A DNA stretch of 64,000 bases from Protopterus annectens (taxonomy: Eukaryota > Chordata > Ceratodontiformes > Protopteridae). The position numbers and the translations under genes are program-made. This document shows, one piece after another, positions 11,891-24,529 of the stretch. The notes beneath the pieces were generated by a model. That model saw only the letters and a program-made list of their open reading frames with translations. It did not search any database and was not told where the DNA came from. Where the stretch lies: NCBI RefSeq assembly GCF_019279795.1, contig NC_056731.1:867328982-867392981 (forward strand), in the 5' to 3' direction. Numbering within the stretch: the stretch's first letter is position 1; each line of letters opens with the position of its first letter.

Positions 11891-12613
11891 CTTTTTGCTA
11901 TAATTTAAAAGAATGAAGAAATTTTTCTCTCTTTTTTTTCTCCTTAACTTAAAGATTGAAGGACACCACCAAAGCACAAGAATAGCTACGTACAACTTTG
12001 TCACCAGCAACCTGACATCTGTGCCATAGGCTGGGTGAGTCATGAGGCATGATATGTTAGGATAAGCCTACCTTGGGTCCTAGAATGGTCACACCATCTA
12101 AGCCCACCCGCATACCAGCATGGTGATCTTGAGAGTCTTGCTCCCCATCAGGGCTCAAGAGATTCACCATTCCTTCTTCCCCCAAGAGGTGTACTAATCC
12201 ACCCTGCTAGCCAATGAAGCACTGGAGCCAGTAATCAAACTTTGTTCCCCCCAGCTGTAGTCAGGGTTCATCACTGTACTCTACCAGACTGGCTATTGAT
12301 AATGCAATATAGACCATAGTTAAGGCTTTTTAGGTGTGCAGTGGAATGGATGACTGTAAAATACAAACATCTGGTTTCAGATGTGCTGTGTAGACTGTAA
12401 CCAGTTTCTTGTTTTAAATTTTTATTTATTTATTACATTTACTTACCGGGAGTGTCTGTCTGGGCCAGTGGCCAGTTTTCAGAAGAAGCCAGAGGAGAAA
12501 AGCTCCTCTTTACACATTTGTAGAATAAACAGCACAGATACAAAAAATCTTGTGGAGTACAATACAAGTCTGAGGTATACAATGCAAGTCAGTGGTGAGT
12601 AATAAAAGGAATC
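11891..12613. other. Unassigned DNA
   Basis: No gene or clear element. The minus ORF at 11741-12043 overlaps the repeat above and has no recognisable domain. Confidence 0.35.
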
Positions 12614-12632
12614 ACATAATTATTGAAAGATT

Positions 12633-12905
12633 GTATGCCGCTGTGGTACTGTTACCTCACAGCAAGAGGTTCTCCCGTTCGATTTTTGGCTTGGCTTGGG
12701 AGTGCCTTCTGTGCGGAGTCTGCATGTCCTCCCCACGGTTGGGTAGCATTCGAAAGACGTGTGTAAATGGGCGTGCCTTTGTTGAAGGTTGGGCATCGAG
12801 CTGGCACCTCGGCGTTTCGTAAAAATCTACTGCCAATCGTTAGTGGACCGGAGTTCCGTTGTGGCGACCCCTTACCGGGAAAAAGCCGAAAGACAAACAA
12901 CAACA
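12633..12905 (+). mobile_element. Complete tRNA-derived SINE with L2-type tail
   Basis: Both flanks carry the same 19 bases, acataattattgaaagatt, at 12614-12632 and 12906-12924: a perfect target-site duplication. The head holds a B-box-like 'ccgttcgatttt'. The middle carries 'gtgcggagtctgcatgtcc'. The tail 'gtggcgacccc' ... 'aaaagccgaaag' ends in a CAA-type simple repeat and resembles 3' ends shared by SINEs and L2-clade LINEs, whose enzyme would mobilise it. High CpG and perfect duplications suggest a fairly recent insertion. Confidence 0.85.
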
Positions 12906-13009
12906 ACATAATTATTGAAAGATTAAAACATTAGTGAGGCTTATGTGTAATTAGATATAAAAACAATATTGATATTATTTGCTTAATACAATGTAGGAAA
13001 AAAGAAGAG

Positions 13010-14141
13010 GACAGTGTTTAGGTATTTTTCAGAGATGAGTATAAGTGGGTAGGAAATGAGGGATGAGGGAGTGTTTTGTTTAATCATCCTGGGGTGGTAC
13101 AGAAGGAGAGCCAGCTGTTTGTTAGGTGAACTTTGAGGACTGTTTTGAATTGAGATGGGTTAGTTGTGTGAAGTATATGTTAAGGTATAGAGTTCCATGT
13201 TTTATCTGTTTGTTTAAAGAACAGGGCATATCTGTAACTGTTTTCTTTGGAGACCTCAAATAAAAGTTTATCTGATGATCAGAGGGGTCTGCTGCTAGAA
13301 TAGGATTGTACTAAGTTTTTCAGGGCAGGGCAATTATCAGGTTGGTATATGATGGAGTGGGCGATGGTAAACTGGTTGAGAATTAAGAGGTTAGAAAGTT
13401 TGAACCATTTTAGTTGCTTGAGAGCTGTGCAGTGGTGTGATCTATTAGTGTTGTTTATGGCAAATCTAGCTATTTTATTATAGCATGCTTCTAATTTGTG
13501 CATGTCAGTTTTTCTTATAAGAATTGGGGAGGCGTATAACAGGGTAAATAGTAGATGCGTTCTGGCTATGGCTTGTTTTGAGGTGTGAGTGAGGTATGGG
13601 CTGGCTCTATAGAGTGTGCCATGTTTGGTGTGTACCTTTTTGATTGTCTTGGGCTGTATGTGTGTCAAATTTGAGTTACTCCTAGTAGTTTGATGTGTTC
13701 TACTGGTTTGATGTTGGTGTTGTTGTGGTAGTAGATAATGAATGGGGAGAGGGGCTGAGCTGGTTTGTAGTTTGTGAATAGCATTAATTTGGTCTTGTTG
13801 GGATTAAGTATTAGTTGATTGGTTGATAGGTTTTGTTCTATGTCAGTGAAAGATTTTTGTGTAGTTTGTAAGAGCTTGGAGAAGGAGGGGGCTGCACAGA
13901 TGGGTATTGAGTCATCTGCGTATTGTATAGTAGCTGCTGAGTTTGTGGTGTTACTGTGGTTATTGGTAAAGATGGTGAAAACAAATGGTCCGAGAATAGA
14001 TACTTGTGGGACCCCCACTAAAACTGGGAGGAGGGATGAGATTTCATTTGGCCATCTGACTGCTGGTTGTCTTTTGGACAAGTAGCTATGGAACCATGAG
14101 ATGGCTGTAGGGGAGAGGTTAAGGGATGCTAGTACATTAAG
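13010..14141 (-). pseudogene. LINE reverse transcriptase, 3' half (5'-truncated)
   Basis: The minus strand encodes the RT from just before motif B to the C-terminus of a CR1/L2-type ORF2. It shows the motif B region GVPQVSILGPFVF (normally GVPQGS), motif C YADD near 13915, and LNPNKTKLML followed by KLLGV. Coding passes from the frame at 13665-14081 to that at 13279-13668, then after a stop to a WNSIP box and an FKTVLKVHL segment near 13090-13190, typical of the end of these ORFs. The 5' break at about 14141 is abrupt, as in truncated target-primed insertions. It belongs to the same broad clade as the LINE at the left edge but is clearly a different copy. Confidence 0.85.
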
Positions 14142-15287
14142 CCACAGCAGCAGCCGTGAGTAAGCAAAAAACTAAACTGTCAGTTTTATTTAATTTATTT
14201 TTTCTTAGTTTTTATGAGGTATGTATGTCCCAAGGCAATTGTATGTAAATAGGGCTTTCAGACCATACAACCTTGTTGCCAGCTATTCACCTAGGCTTTT
14301 AAGGGACTCCTTTTTATAACAGAAATGAGTTGCTGGTCCAAAATCCAAAAGCAGTCCAGTCAGATAATTTTAGATGTAGATAGCTATTTCAGAGTTTGAA
14401 CTTTAGGAGCAAATTAAGGTAGAGTTAAAATATACCAGCAAGTTGGGGGGGGGGGGGGGGCAGGACAGCTAGATACTAAATCAATGAGAAGTGAAATTAA
14501 GCACCCTCTCAGAGTTGTACACAGTTGACATAGGTAATGCAAGCAAATTTGCAAACTGTAGCATAGGATACAGAAAGGTAGGTCGAGAAACCTTGGATTC
14601 CATACACTGTAGTAGGAAGGTCAGCTTCAGTGGCTTGATTCATGTTGTGGATTAAAGAGTGTGGAGCCACTCTAATGAATGCAGGGAGTAAGGCAGAGAG
14701 CTGTAAAAAGGAGATAAGGGAGATAAACAGTGATTGCAAGAGTAATAGGGGCCTGTTCCTTATTCTAGGCCTTGGTATATGAGACTAAAGCAGTACCCTG
14801 CCTAAACAAACATTAGCTTAACCGAATAACAGCAAAATAGTCTTGCAATGACACCTGCTTAAGCAATAACAGATCAATTCACAAATTACGCTGCCAGGTA
14901 ACCTAACAGTATAAATGTTCAGTCACAGGGTAGAAGAGAAAAAAATAATAGATATTCTATTATAGTGAAGACAGGAACAAATGTGGGCTACTCTAACTTT
15001 TGCACTAGAAGACATCCAAAGGACAGTTTCAAAACAGCCACATCCAAAGGACAGTTTCAAAACAGTAATTGCTACTCGCTGTTGCAATAATTACAATATC
15101 TAGACACTGAGTGATAACAGCCATACAGAACATCGCAGATCCATTGCAGACATTTAGTCACCATAGGAAAAAAAAAGTTCCTAGATGTTTTTTTAGCTGT
15201 GTTCCATTAGTGTTTTTTGTCTATTGTCCATCTTTCTAGATTACCACTAGAAAGTGCATAAAACCTATATATGCAACTGAAAAAATG
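14142..15287. other. Unassigned, likely host intron upstream of DIRS
   Basis: The only local features are a 16-base G run at 14445-14460 and a 26-bp direct duplication near 15010-15066 ('acatccaaaggacagtttca'). The last bases before the DIRS end contain 'caactgaa', which would suit a splice branch point. Confidence 0.4.
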
Positions 15288-15290
15288 TAG

Positions 15291-15468
15291 ATGTTCTTCG
15301 TGTTTCACTGTTGCAGTCATCATATTTGGGTTATCCCTCGGCCTGCCTGAATACCAGAGACTTAGTATTTCTGCGTCAGTTACTGTCACTTGAAGACTGA
15401 CGTCAGGTCATCAGTGGTATAAAGGAAGGCATCCGACGCCATTACATCAGTCTTTCTTGCCGTGTAGC
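15291..15468 (+). repeat. DIRS left inverted terminal repeat
   Basis: It is the reverse complement of the right repeat over about 175 bases. Shared landmarks include 'cactgttgcagtcatca', 'ccagagacttagtatttctg' and 'tataaaggaaggcatcc'. The TATAAA inside may serve as promoter. Confidence 0.9.
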
Positions 15469-15590
15469 CCGAAGCAGAAGCAGTTCGCACGAGTGCTGGT
15501 CGGCCGCTACCTGAGTTTCATTTCCAAATTGAAGTTGAAGTCTTTGAAAGCTAAGTACCCCATTGGGATCCTTTTTTCTTGCACTAATCG

Positions 15591-15987
15591 ATGTCAGAAA
15601 AAGTTAATAATTGTCTCGCCTGTGGAAACACATACCACACCAGGACTTCTACTTTTTCTGCATCACTTGCCTAGCCCCAGACCCTGATGTCTCTCATTGT
15701 CTCTTCTGTGCTTTGTTTAACGGCAGAACTATTTGTCGTCTGGCCCTTATTGTAGCCAGATATTTTCATTTACAGTCCTCGAATTCCGATATGGCTTCTG
15801 TAAGCCATCCGCCAGTAGATTTTCTGAAAAAAACATAAAGATAAAGACAGACGGCACAGGACCAAACCTTCCAACGATGCTTCCGTTAAGTTGGTGGTCA
15901 GTCCTCCGGAACTCAGTGAGGCACTTTTGCAGCCCCTGATGCCCACTTCAGTTAATTCACAGGCCGCTACAAGACCCTTTTGGAGTC
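15591..15987 (+). pseudogene. DIRS gag, N-terminal part
   Basis: The frame starts MSEKVNNCLACGNTYHTRT. After a frameshift near 15650 it continues CLAPDPDVSHCLFCALF, giving the Cys-pair (CxxC) pattern seen at the start of DIRS Gag proteins. The coding sequence is cut at 15987 by the LTR insertion and resumes at 21204. Gag would bind and package the element RNA. Confidence 0.75.
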
Positions 15988-16784
15988 TGAAAAATTATAT
16001 TGAGCTGCTCTCTGCTTACTGCTGCTTGCTTGCTGTGGGATTTGAAGTCTTCTTAAGACACACAGTCTTGCTGTGCTGTTTACTGCTGAATCAGAGACAC
16101 ATCATGACTCCATCTGTAGTCTGTTTAAATCACCAAGCCTTTCAAATTGCACTGATAAAGAAATATATTTTGCAGCTATAAGCACAGTTACAGATAACTT
16201 ATTTTATAACAAACCACACGTAGTCTGTCAGATTTGCGGCATATATTTACAAAGTTTTCCTTCATTACAGATATGAATGATGACTTCTACAAAATACCTC
16301 TCTGTCCTTCTCTCACATAACTGAACTACTACAAAAGCTATATACAGAGCTAGACACGCACACAAGAGATTGGTATTTCCTCCTGGTATATTTTCCTGGC
16401 CTTCTATGGGAAGTCACATAATGTCTGTTTTTAGACTTTTCTATTGTCCTTTTGTGATTTAAGCACTTTTGCTGATGTGAGGATGCCATTCTGAAAGGAA
16501 ACATCTGTATAAGCTGTTCCTACTGGAAAAACATCACGTATTGCTGAATTTATAAAAAAGGATGTCTGTTAATAGATATTTGTTATACAAACATGAGAAA
16601 ATCATGTAATGCTTGTTTTCCAGTATTGCTTTCTTAGGCATTTTCTGATGCTGTGAAGAGAAGTCTGTCTGTTATACATATAGTATGAATGCACATTGTA
16701 AACTCTATACATATATTCAAGCAAACTTTTTCTTTCAGCATATTTATAACAGAATTAATTTCAGACTAATATTAATAAAATCTA
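15988..16784 (-). repeat. LTR, left copy
   Basis: A 797-bp direct repeat partner of 20407-21203. It starts immediately after DIRS gag sequence 'ggagtc'. On the minus strand this would be the 3' LTR, preceded by a purine-rich tract. Confidence 0.85.
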
Positions 16785-18049
16785 ACAATTCCCTCTGTTT
16801 TTAAACATACTCAAAACATTTTATATAGAAAACACATTAAGAAACAAACCTATAGTCTTCTATTGATACAAGTCAAAATGCAATTTTACATAGTTAATAC
16901 AATGAAAACATGTATTACTACCAAACCTGAATGTATTTAACAACTTTTTCTTTTGCAGACCATTCTGTGAAAAATATTTTATCAGTTATGAGCTGTGTCT
17001 GTTTTAATTTTACTTGATTGATTTATTATTTTGCAATCACAGAATTTAAATTATGACTTAGAATTGTTTCATTAACTCTTTGCAACTGTTGAATTAACTA
17101 TAAGAGACAATAACTATGTGCTACTGCAAGCATTTATACACTGCTAAAAATATACAGTTTTAATGTCATTTTAACCATCACATTGTGTTCATATCTCTGA
17201 ACTGCTCAATAACATCTTGGTAAAATACTGAACTGGGCTTAGATAATAAATATTTGAAAGCAATTATTTTACTGGTGTAAAACTAGTGATATTACAACTT
17301 GACAAATTACTTTTGAACTTATTACGATGTATCCTGTACAGTATGTATTTACACAGACTGTTTGCTATTTATGCATTTCAATCTAGTAGGTATCTTGGAC
17401 CCATTGTTTTATTTAAATATGTTTTTTTCACACATATTCATTACTAGACATTAATTTCATTTGTACTGAATTTTTCTGCATTTGTACATACAAAGACTAT
17501 CATTTGTACTGAAATTTTCTACATTTGCACATACAAAGACTGTAAAGTACATTTAGTCTAATCTTATAAATTTAATAACATTAATATTGAGCAAAATCTT
17601 GGAAAATGTTTATGTCTCTTTAGAAATATCTAGTGGAACTGGCACCAAATGCATATGTCATGTTATTTTAAACTACATACTCGGCAATTAAAAATATTCA
17701 TGCTTTTTTATACCAACATTGTTTTGCCAAAAACATACTAAAAATAGTGACCATTCTTGCTATTAGAAACATTTATACATTTTGCATATCTTTATTCTCT
17801 CTTGTATAGCTTTAATAAAGCAATTTTAAATCATCTCTTGCTTTTTTAAACCATCTCTTGTATAGCTTTACAATTTAACAGGTTGTAAATACAATTTAAT
17901 TCTAAACAATACAATAATAACCATTATGATAGCTATTAACAACTTGTAAAATATATTATCCTGTCAGGTTTAATCCAGTTTACCAGTATTTCTAATACAC
18001 TAATACCTGTTTTTTCCTCTCCCTAAAAGAGTATTGTCAAGAAGGAATG

Positions 18050-18281
18050 AGATATTTTTCCTGTAGCTTTATTTTAGACCCTTGTTATTTATTTTTATGT
18101 AGCTTTATTTCAGACCCTTGTTGTTTATTTTTTCTGTAGCTTTATTTCAGACCCTTGTTGTTTATTTTTTCTGTAGCTTTATTTCAGACCCTTGTTGTTT
18201 ATTTTTTCTGTAGCTTTATTTCAGACCCTTGTTGTTTATTTTTTCTGTAGCTTTATTTCAAACCCTTGTGCAGTGCTGCTT
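18050..18281 (-). repeat. 37-bp tandem repeat with poly(A)-signal hexamers
   Basis: Six units start at 18061, 18097, 18134, 18171, 18208 and 18245, with consensus 'ctgtagctttatttcag' plus 'acccttgttgtttatttttt'. On the minus strand each unit carries AATAAA twice. This lies inside the young LTR element, and in its preferred minus orientation it would present about a dozen poly(A) signals within 230 bases. Confidence 0.85.
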
Positions 18282-19491
18282 ATACAGTCAGTGTAAAACT
18301 GAGAAAGTGCCCCTCCCCCTGTAGTACTTCAGCACTGTTTTCCTGCCCTATGCTGTGAGAATAGAATGTATGTCAGCCCAACACTTTGGCCATACATTTA
18401 CGTTATTTGGTTACTAATAAACTATGGACTTTTATCTGATTTGATCATTAGTAGGTATTTACACCCTCCTGCACAATTGATTTGAACTGTATATATACTA
18501 TAGCCCATTTACTGGCTGTACTTGATGCAACTGAGGTTTTTTTTGTCCTTTTAATATTTACTTGCAAACAGATTATAAGTGACATCTATGCACAATTGTG
18601 ACATTTTATTACAATTACTAAATAGTGTTGCCTGTAAACATTTTAACAATTATGTTTTAATAACAATGATGCTTTAGAAAAACTCAAGCTACTTGCCTGG
18701 CAATCAGTCTTATTGTTTATCTTATCTTTCCAGCATTTCCTGTAACTGTTCATTCAGTCTAGGAGGGTCTGAGCTCACATTTCATACTCTGTAAACTATA
18801 ATTAATTCTTTTGGCATTTTTCCTTTAATGTGATTGTGATTTGCATAACTATGCATTTATACTACATAAACAGACATTATTTTACAATTACCTTACATGG
18901 ATTTCAGTATTTGTTATTTATTTATCTACTTAACTGTCCTGCCATTAATTTTACAAAAACTGTTTGACTAATACCATCTGTGATTTTATTTATTTTTAAA
19001 ATTCAGAACTTTAACTGTTTGGTGTTACTATACAATTATAACATATGTTTATTTATATTTGCTGTTGTCTGCCTTTTGCTTTTGTGCATTGTAAACAAAT
19101 GTACTCTAGATGAAAAGAACACACATGCATGTCTGTCTTGTATCTGTATATCTTTATACAAGCATGTCAGTCTTGTGAATTTAAATCTTTATTCTTATTA
19201 ACTATTTTTATTTAATTTTATGCACTATAACTGTTTCGTTTACCTTTTGACTATGCTAAGAATGGCAGTCATATGCTTTAATTTACTGTAGTACTGATAA
19301 ATGTCTTGCTTTAACTGACTGAAAGTAAAACATTTGAGAATGATTTGTCCCTACCATCCTAGCATGTATGCTTAACCATTTTCAAAACTTAAACATATTA
19401 TAAAATATATTTCTTTTGCACAGATTAACTGTGTATGCAGGAAATTCCCAGTCTTTGTCAGTTGAGCTAATTTATTTCCTTTATCCTGCAA

Positions 19492-19779
19492 CTACAGTTG
19501 AATTTCCTGTGATGTTGCATGGTCTTTCTGACATTCTTTAGTAAGCTGTTCTGCTGAATTTGAAACTCCTATGCACTTTTGAAAAGATGTGTGTATAACT
19601 TGTCTAAGCTTCCTGAACTCATTGTGTCTGTCTTTTAGAAGTTTATTACATTCCTTTGTAACAAAATGTACTAGAGTTTCTATCAGTAACTGATTTGACT
19701 GTTGTTGCAACTCTGAAATAAACCTTTTGCATCTGGTGACAGAATATAACTGTCTAACATTTGAATATAATGTCAACAT
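19492..19779 (-). CDS. Hypothetical 95-residue ORF inside LTR element
   Basis: The predicted protein is rich in Lys, Gln and Glu and helical in look (RFISELQQQSNQLL, KECNKLLKDRHNEF), with no recognised domain. It lies about 0.6 kb inside the putative 5' LTR in minus orientation, where a gag remnant would be expected. It could equally be a chance ORF in AT-rich DNA. Confidence 0.25.
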   Translation of the reverse strand: MLTLYSNVRQLYSVTRCKRFISELQQQSNQLLIETLVHFVTKECNKLLKDRHNEFRKLRQVIHTSFQKCIGVSNSAEQLTKECQKDHATSQEIQL

Positions 19780-20406
19780 ATTAACTTTTCTTGGTTCTTT
19801 ACCTTAATGTCATGCACTGTATTTTTATGACATTGTACACACAATAAACATTTTTATACCACACATGATTTTATATCGGATACCAGTCAAATATTATAAT
19901 CCATTTGCATAATGCCTTACTATCAAATTGCAATCCATTTGCATAATGCCTTACTATTAACTTGCCCTAATAAGGTTTTACATTTGCTAATATGCTGTAT
20001 ATACATTTATTCTGTTATTATTATTACCTCTATGGCATTCATACTGTATGTAACACAGAATAATTTTCTTACCAGTCAACAGATAGGCAGATGGCCAAGC
20101 TGCTTTACTGTAGATGGTTGAAAAGTTTCTGTAGTCACTTGTGAAGTTGGTACAGCAAAACTGGCAGATTCAGTCTTACAACTTCGTCTTGTACCTTTTC
20201 TGGAGAATTTATGGAACTGCTCCACCTTCCTGCAATGCAGTCTCACGGTTAGACATCTATTAAACTGTATTGCTACAAACTGTTGAAAACTGTAGAAATC
20301 TGAAGTACTTCACATAAACGTTACTGTGCTTTTACAGGAGTGACATTACCCATTCACTCCCCCTGTTTTTGGATACAGGCTAGGAACGTTGTCAAAGGAT
20401 CACCAT

Positions 20407-21203
20407 TGAAAAATTATATTGAGCTGCTCTCTGCTTACTGCTGCTTGCTTGCTGTGGGATTTGAAGTCTTCTTAAGACACACAGTCTTGCTGTGCTGTTT
20501 ACTGCTGAATCAGAGACACATCATGACTCCATCTGTAGTCTGTTTAAATCACCAAGCCTTTCAAATTGCACTGATAAAGAAATATATTTTGCAGCTATAA
20601 GCACAGTTACAGATAACTTATTTTATAACAAACCACACGTAGTCTGTCAGATTTGTAGCATATATTTACAAAGTTTTCCTTCATTACAGATATGAATGAT
20701 GATTTCTACAAAATACCTCTCTGTTCTTCTCTCACATAACTGAACTACTACAAAAGCTATATACAGAGCTAGACACGCACACAAGAGATTGGTATTTCCT
20801 CCTGGTATATTTTCCTGGCCTTCTATGGGAAGTCACATAATGTCTGTTTTTAGACTTTTCTATTGTCCTTTTGTGATTTAAGCACTTTTGCTGATGTGAG
20901 GATGCCTTTCTGAAAGGAAACATCTGTATAAGCTGTTCCTACCGGAAAAACATCACGTATTGCTGAATTTATAAAAAAGGATGTCTGTTAATAGATATTT
21001 GTTATACAAACATGAGAAAATCATGTAATGCTTGTTTTCCAGTATTGCTTTCTTAGGCATTTTCTGATGCTGTGAAGAGAAGTCTGTCTGTTATACATAT
21101 AGTATGAATGCACATTGTAAACTCTATACATATATTCAAGCAAACTTTTTCTTTCAGCATATTTATAACAGAATTAATTTCAGACTAATATTAATAAAAT
21201 CTA
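20407..21203 (-). repeat. LTR, right copy
   Basis: Same 797 bp as the left copy with about six substitutions (for example 'tttgcggcat' against 'tttgtagcat'). Sequence past its right edge ('tccagtatacc') returns to DIRS gag. Confidence 0.85.
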
Positions 21204-22616
21204 TCCAGTATACCGCAGAACTCTTCTTCATCTAAGGATCCTGCGGTCTTCTCTACCTTGCATGGGTCTGGAGCCGCTGTGCAACACCGAATAAACCGAC
21301 GCCATCTTTCACGGCTACTGTTCTTTTGAAAACAACCAAGTTCCTTAGGCCCAGGGGCCAAACCACACCCAAAAAACTGACTACCCATTCTCAGGTTCCT
21401 GCTCCTTGCATTGGTCTCAAATGATTAAAATGGCAGAAGACCTTATCATGCTGATTAGGGGAAGCCAAGCCACTCCCTCAAAAAGGCAAAGAGATCTGTC
21501 TCCAGTAGTTTTATCTGAACAGGAGTCGGATGTATCCGATACATCTAACTATGAAGACGTGCAGCCCCTCTCCACATACGAGGATTTTGATGCAGAGGAA
21601 TCCATTCCTTCAGCCTCTCCCCCAGAGGATTTTTCCTTTGTGGAAACCCTGCATACCTTAAGGGACCATTTCCAATGGGAGAGTCAAGACTACCCACAGT
21701 CTGAAACGAGACTCAGAGAGTTCCTGGACCTTCCACAACACAGGCCGTTAGCCATCCCCCCAGTCCTAGATGTGGTGGATGATGTCTTCCCTGAGTCCAG
21801 CTTGACTCCAGATGCCCTTCCTCCTGCTCCCAGAAAACGAGACATGTACTACAGAGTCCTTGACTCACACAAATGTCTTTTTAAAAATCCAACAGCTGAC
21901 CCTGAGGTCATTACTCAAGGGCCTAAAGGGATTAAAGCAACCTCAGCTAAGAATCCCACCCCCTCAGACAGAGATTCCCAAGCACTGGACAGATGGGGTA
22001 AAAAAGTATGCACCTCAGCTACTCTTGCTATCAGGGCACTAAATTGTCAGTTCCATATGCTTAAGTATCAGCAGCATACCTTGGAACTCCTTAAACAAAA
22101 TTTTCCTCCTTTCCTGCATGGGCAGAATCTAAAGATTTACAGGACTTAATGCATTCTGCTGGTCAGGTAACTAAACACACTTTGCACTCTGGTTATGATG
22201 CTCTAGAAGCTTCTTGCAGGGCAGCAATCCCCGGATCTGTCATTAGAAGACATGCATGACTTAAGGAACAACCCCTGCCAGACCATGTCAAATCAAAATT
22301 CTTGGATGCACCCTTGCACAAAGATAACTTATTTGGCATTAAAGCAGAAAAGGTCTTAAAAAAGATGGAAGAAAAAGCAAAATCTATGCAGACTGTTAAA
22401 GATTTCTTTCATGTCCAGCCCCCTAGGTTCAGCAGGCATTTTCCCTCCAAGCACTGGTCCTTTCCTGCTCCAAGTAGATATGGCCAGCCTAGGCCCCGTG
22501 GCAACAGACCCCCTAGACAGCAGCCCCAGGGGTTGCAGAGATCTAAGCAGTGGACTGCCTCCACTTCAAAACCAGGGAGTTCTAAGTCACCCCCTTGTGG
22601 TAAGAACTCACAATGA
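21204..22616 (+). pseudogene. DIRS gag, C-terminal part
   Basis: After the LTR insertion the Gag frame continues through a Ser-rich stretch. It then follows a 247-codon frame (21406-22149), passes a frameshift near 22120, and meets a stop at RRHA-stop-L, where related Gags usually have Trp, so TGG has become TGA. The final part, from 22302, ends in a Pro/Arg/Gly/Gln-rich tail (RPRGNRPPRQQPQG) typical of RNA-binding DIRS Gag. It overlaps the start of the RT frame. Confidence 0.75.
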
Positions 22617-24516
22617 CTCGCCCCTTCCCAACCTCACCTCTGCCTACCTTCACATACCCCTAGGAGGAAAACTCTTCTTTCACTCAAGCACCTGGGCCAC
22701 CATTACCGAGGACCAACGGGTTCTAAACATTGTGTCTCAGTGGTACAAATTCTCCTTCCATACCCTTCCAACCCCAAAAGGGTTCCCAGATCTACCACCA
22801 AATCAGTGGACAGAGGCTCAAAATCAAATCCATTCCCTGCTCTCCTTGGGGGCAGTAGAACACGTTCCTGCAGAGCAGATATGCCAAGGCTTCTACTCCA
22901 GACTTTTTCTGGTGCCCAGAAAAGAGGGCACCTGGTGCCCCATCCTCAATCTCTCCATTCTAAACTCCTCTCTGGTGATCCCAAAATTCAAAATGCTCAC
23001 CTTTCAGCAGCTGCTACCCATGCTCTCCAAGGATGCCTGGCTTGCCACCCTGGACCTAAAAGAGGCCTACCTCCACATTCCTATCAGGGAGTCCTGGAGA
23101 AAATATCTCCACTTCAGGGCAGGATCTCAACACTTTCAGTTCTCTGCGCTTCCCTTTGGCTTATCTACTGTTCCCAGAGTTTTCACAAAATGTCTGTCTC
23201 TGGCCATTGCCTTTTGCAGACAAAGAAATATTCAAATTTACCCGTACTTAGATGACTGCCTTATTCAAGCAGACAGCCAGGAAAAGCTGCTCAAAGACTT
23301 GGCCTTTGTAAAGGACCTACTGACCTCCCTAGGGTACACAATCAACGGAAAGAAATCCAAACAGGTACCCACCAAAAGGATAATCCTCCTGGGAGCAAGT
23401 TTGGACACAGCATCCCAGATGGCATGGCTTACACCAGAGAAACAAATTTTTCTATCTGCTTACTTCTCTCAACTGGGCACCAGGCCCCAGCTTTCTGCAA
23501 GGAAAATCCTACAAGCCGTGGGGTTCATGGCTTCTTGCATACTACTCATTCCGTATTCCAGACTGCATATGAAGAAACTTCAGTGGTACCTGAAGAGCCT
23601 TTGCTGTCAACACTCTCAAGATCTGGAAACTCTTCTGCCTATTGTTCCTTGCCTGAGGAAGGAATTTCTTTGGTGGGCAATAGCCAGTGCCCACAACAAG
23701 GACTGCCCTTCTCCCCACACCCCGCCACCCAGACCCTCACCACAGATGCATCAGACTATGCTTGGGGTGCACACCTGGACAGCAGGTGCATACAGGGCCA
23801 ATGGAAGCCCCAGCAACTCCCCCTGCTCATCAGTCAAAAAGAGACGATGGCTGTGCAGCAGGCCTTGATAGCTTTCAAACCCTTTCTCTCTCCAGGGGTT
23901 CTCCTGATCAAAACAAATAACACCACTGTGATGTGGTACATCAACAAGCAGGGATGGGCTCCTACCCGCTTTGCAGGCTGGCCATGACCCTCTGGTTCAC
24001 AGCCTCTTAGATGCAAATACACCTGTTAGCACAATACCTGACAGGCTCTCTCAACTACCTGGCAGACCAATTAAGCAGAAAGCTCTTGGACCCCCATGAG
24101 TGGCAGCTCAACAGAACCACTTTCTTCCTAATAACTCAGAAATGGGGAACCCCAGAGGTCAACCTCTTTACCTCCCACACTAACCATCAACTCAGCAAAT
24201 TCTGCACCAGGGAGCATCACTGCATGGCTTGGAAAGTGGATGCCCTGTCCTTCCCCTGGGTAAACCTCGCGGTCTATGCCTTTCCTCCCCTACCTCTCAT
24301 TCCCATGGTACTGCTCAAAATAAGGGAGGAAAAACCACGGACCTTTCTCATAGCTCCAGACTGGCCCAGACAGCACTGGTACCCCTTGCTACATAGCCTG
24401 TCCCCGCTGCCTCCATGGAATCTTCTTCAGATTCCAAACCTCCTAACCCAGAGGGAAGGGGAATTCATGAACCACCAATTGCAGACACTCAGATTGGCAG
24501 CTTGGCTTATACCCTA
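22411..24516 (+). pseudogene. DIRS pol: reverse transcriptase, RNase H and methylase-like domain
   Basis: The RT frame holds PLGGKLFFHSSTW, LDLKEAYLHIPI (motif A), ALPFGLSTVPRVFTK and the catalytic YLDD at about 23245. After a frameshift near 23740 the RNase H begins with TTDASDYAWGAHL and contains IKTNNTTVMWYINKQG. After another break, 24011-24514 carries LADQLSRKLLDPHEW and then the DIRS methylase-like region (EVNLFTSHTNHQLSKF, AFPPLPLIPMVLLKI, LIAPDWPRQHWYP). This three-part order is diagnostic of DIRS pol. At least two frameshifts make it a pseudogene. Confidence 0.9.
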
Positions 24517-24529
24517 ATCCCTGACTAAT

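Larger units (their letters stand above)
15988..21203 (-). mobile_element. Young non-autonomous LTR retrotransposon nested in DIRS gag
   Basis: Two direct repeats of exactly 797 bp (15988-16784 and 20407-21203) bound about 3.6 kb of AT-rich sequence. By eye the two differ at roughly six positions, so the insertion is recent. Plus-strand ends are TGAAAAATTAT and AATCTA, the left copy running on into ACA. Minus orientation is preferred because, on that strand, a purine-rich tract (AAAAACAGAGGGAA) sits just before one LTR and TGG follows the other. No gag or pol ORF is present; only a 95-codon minus ORF remains. No target duplication was recognised, so the exact ends are a little uncertain. Confidence 0.8.

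Noticed and set aside
11741-12043. 100-codon minus ORF
   Set aside because: Overlaps an hAT-like repeat and shows no domain.
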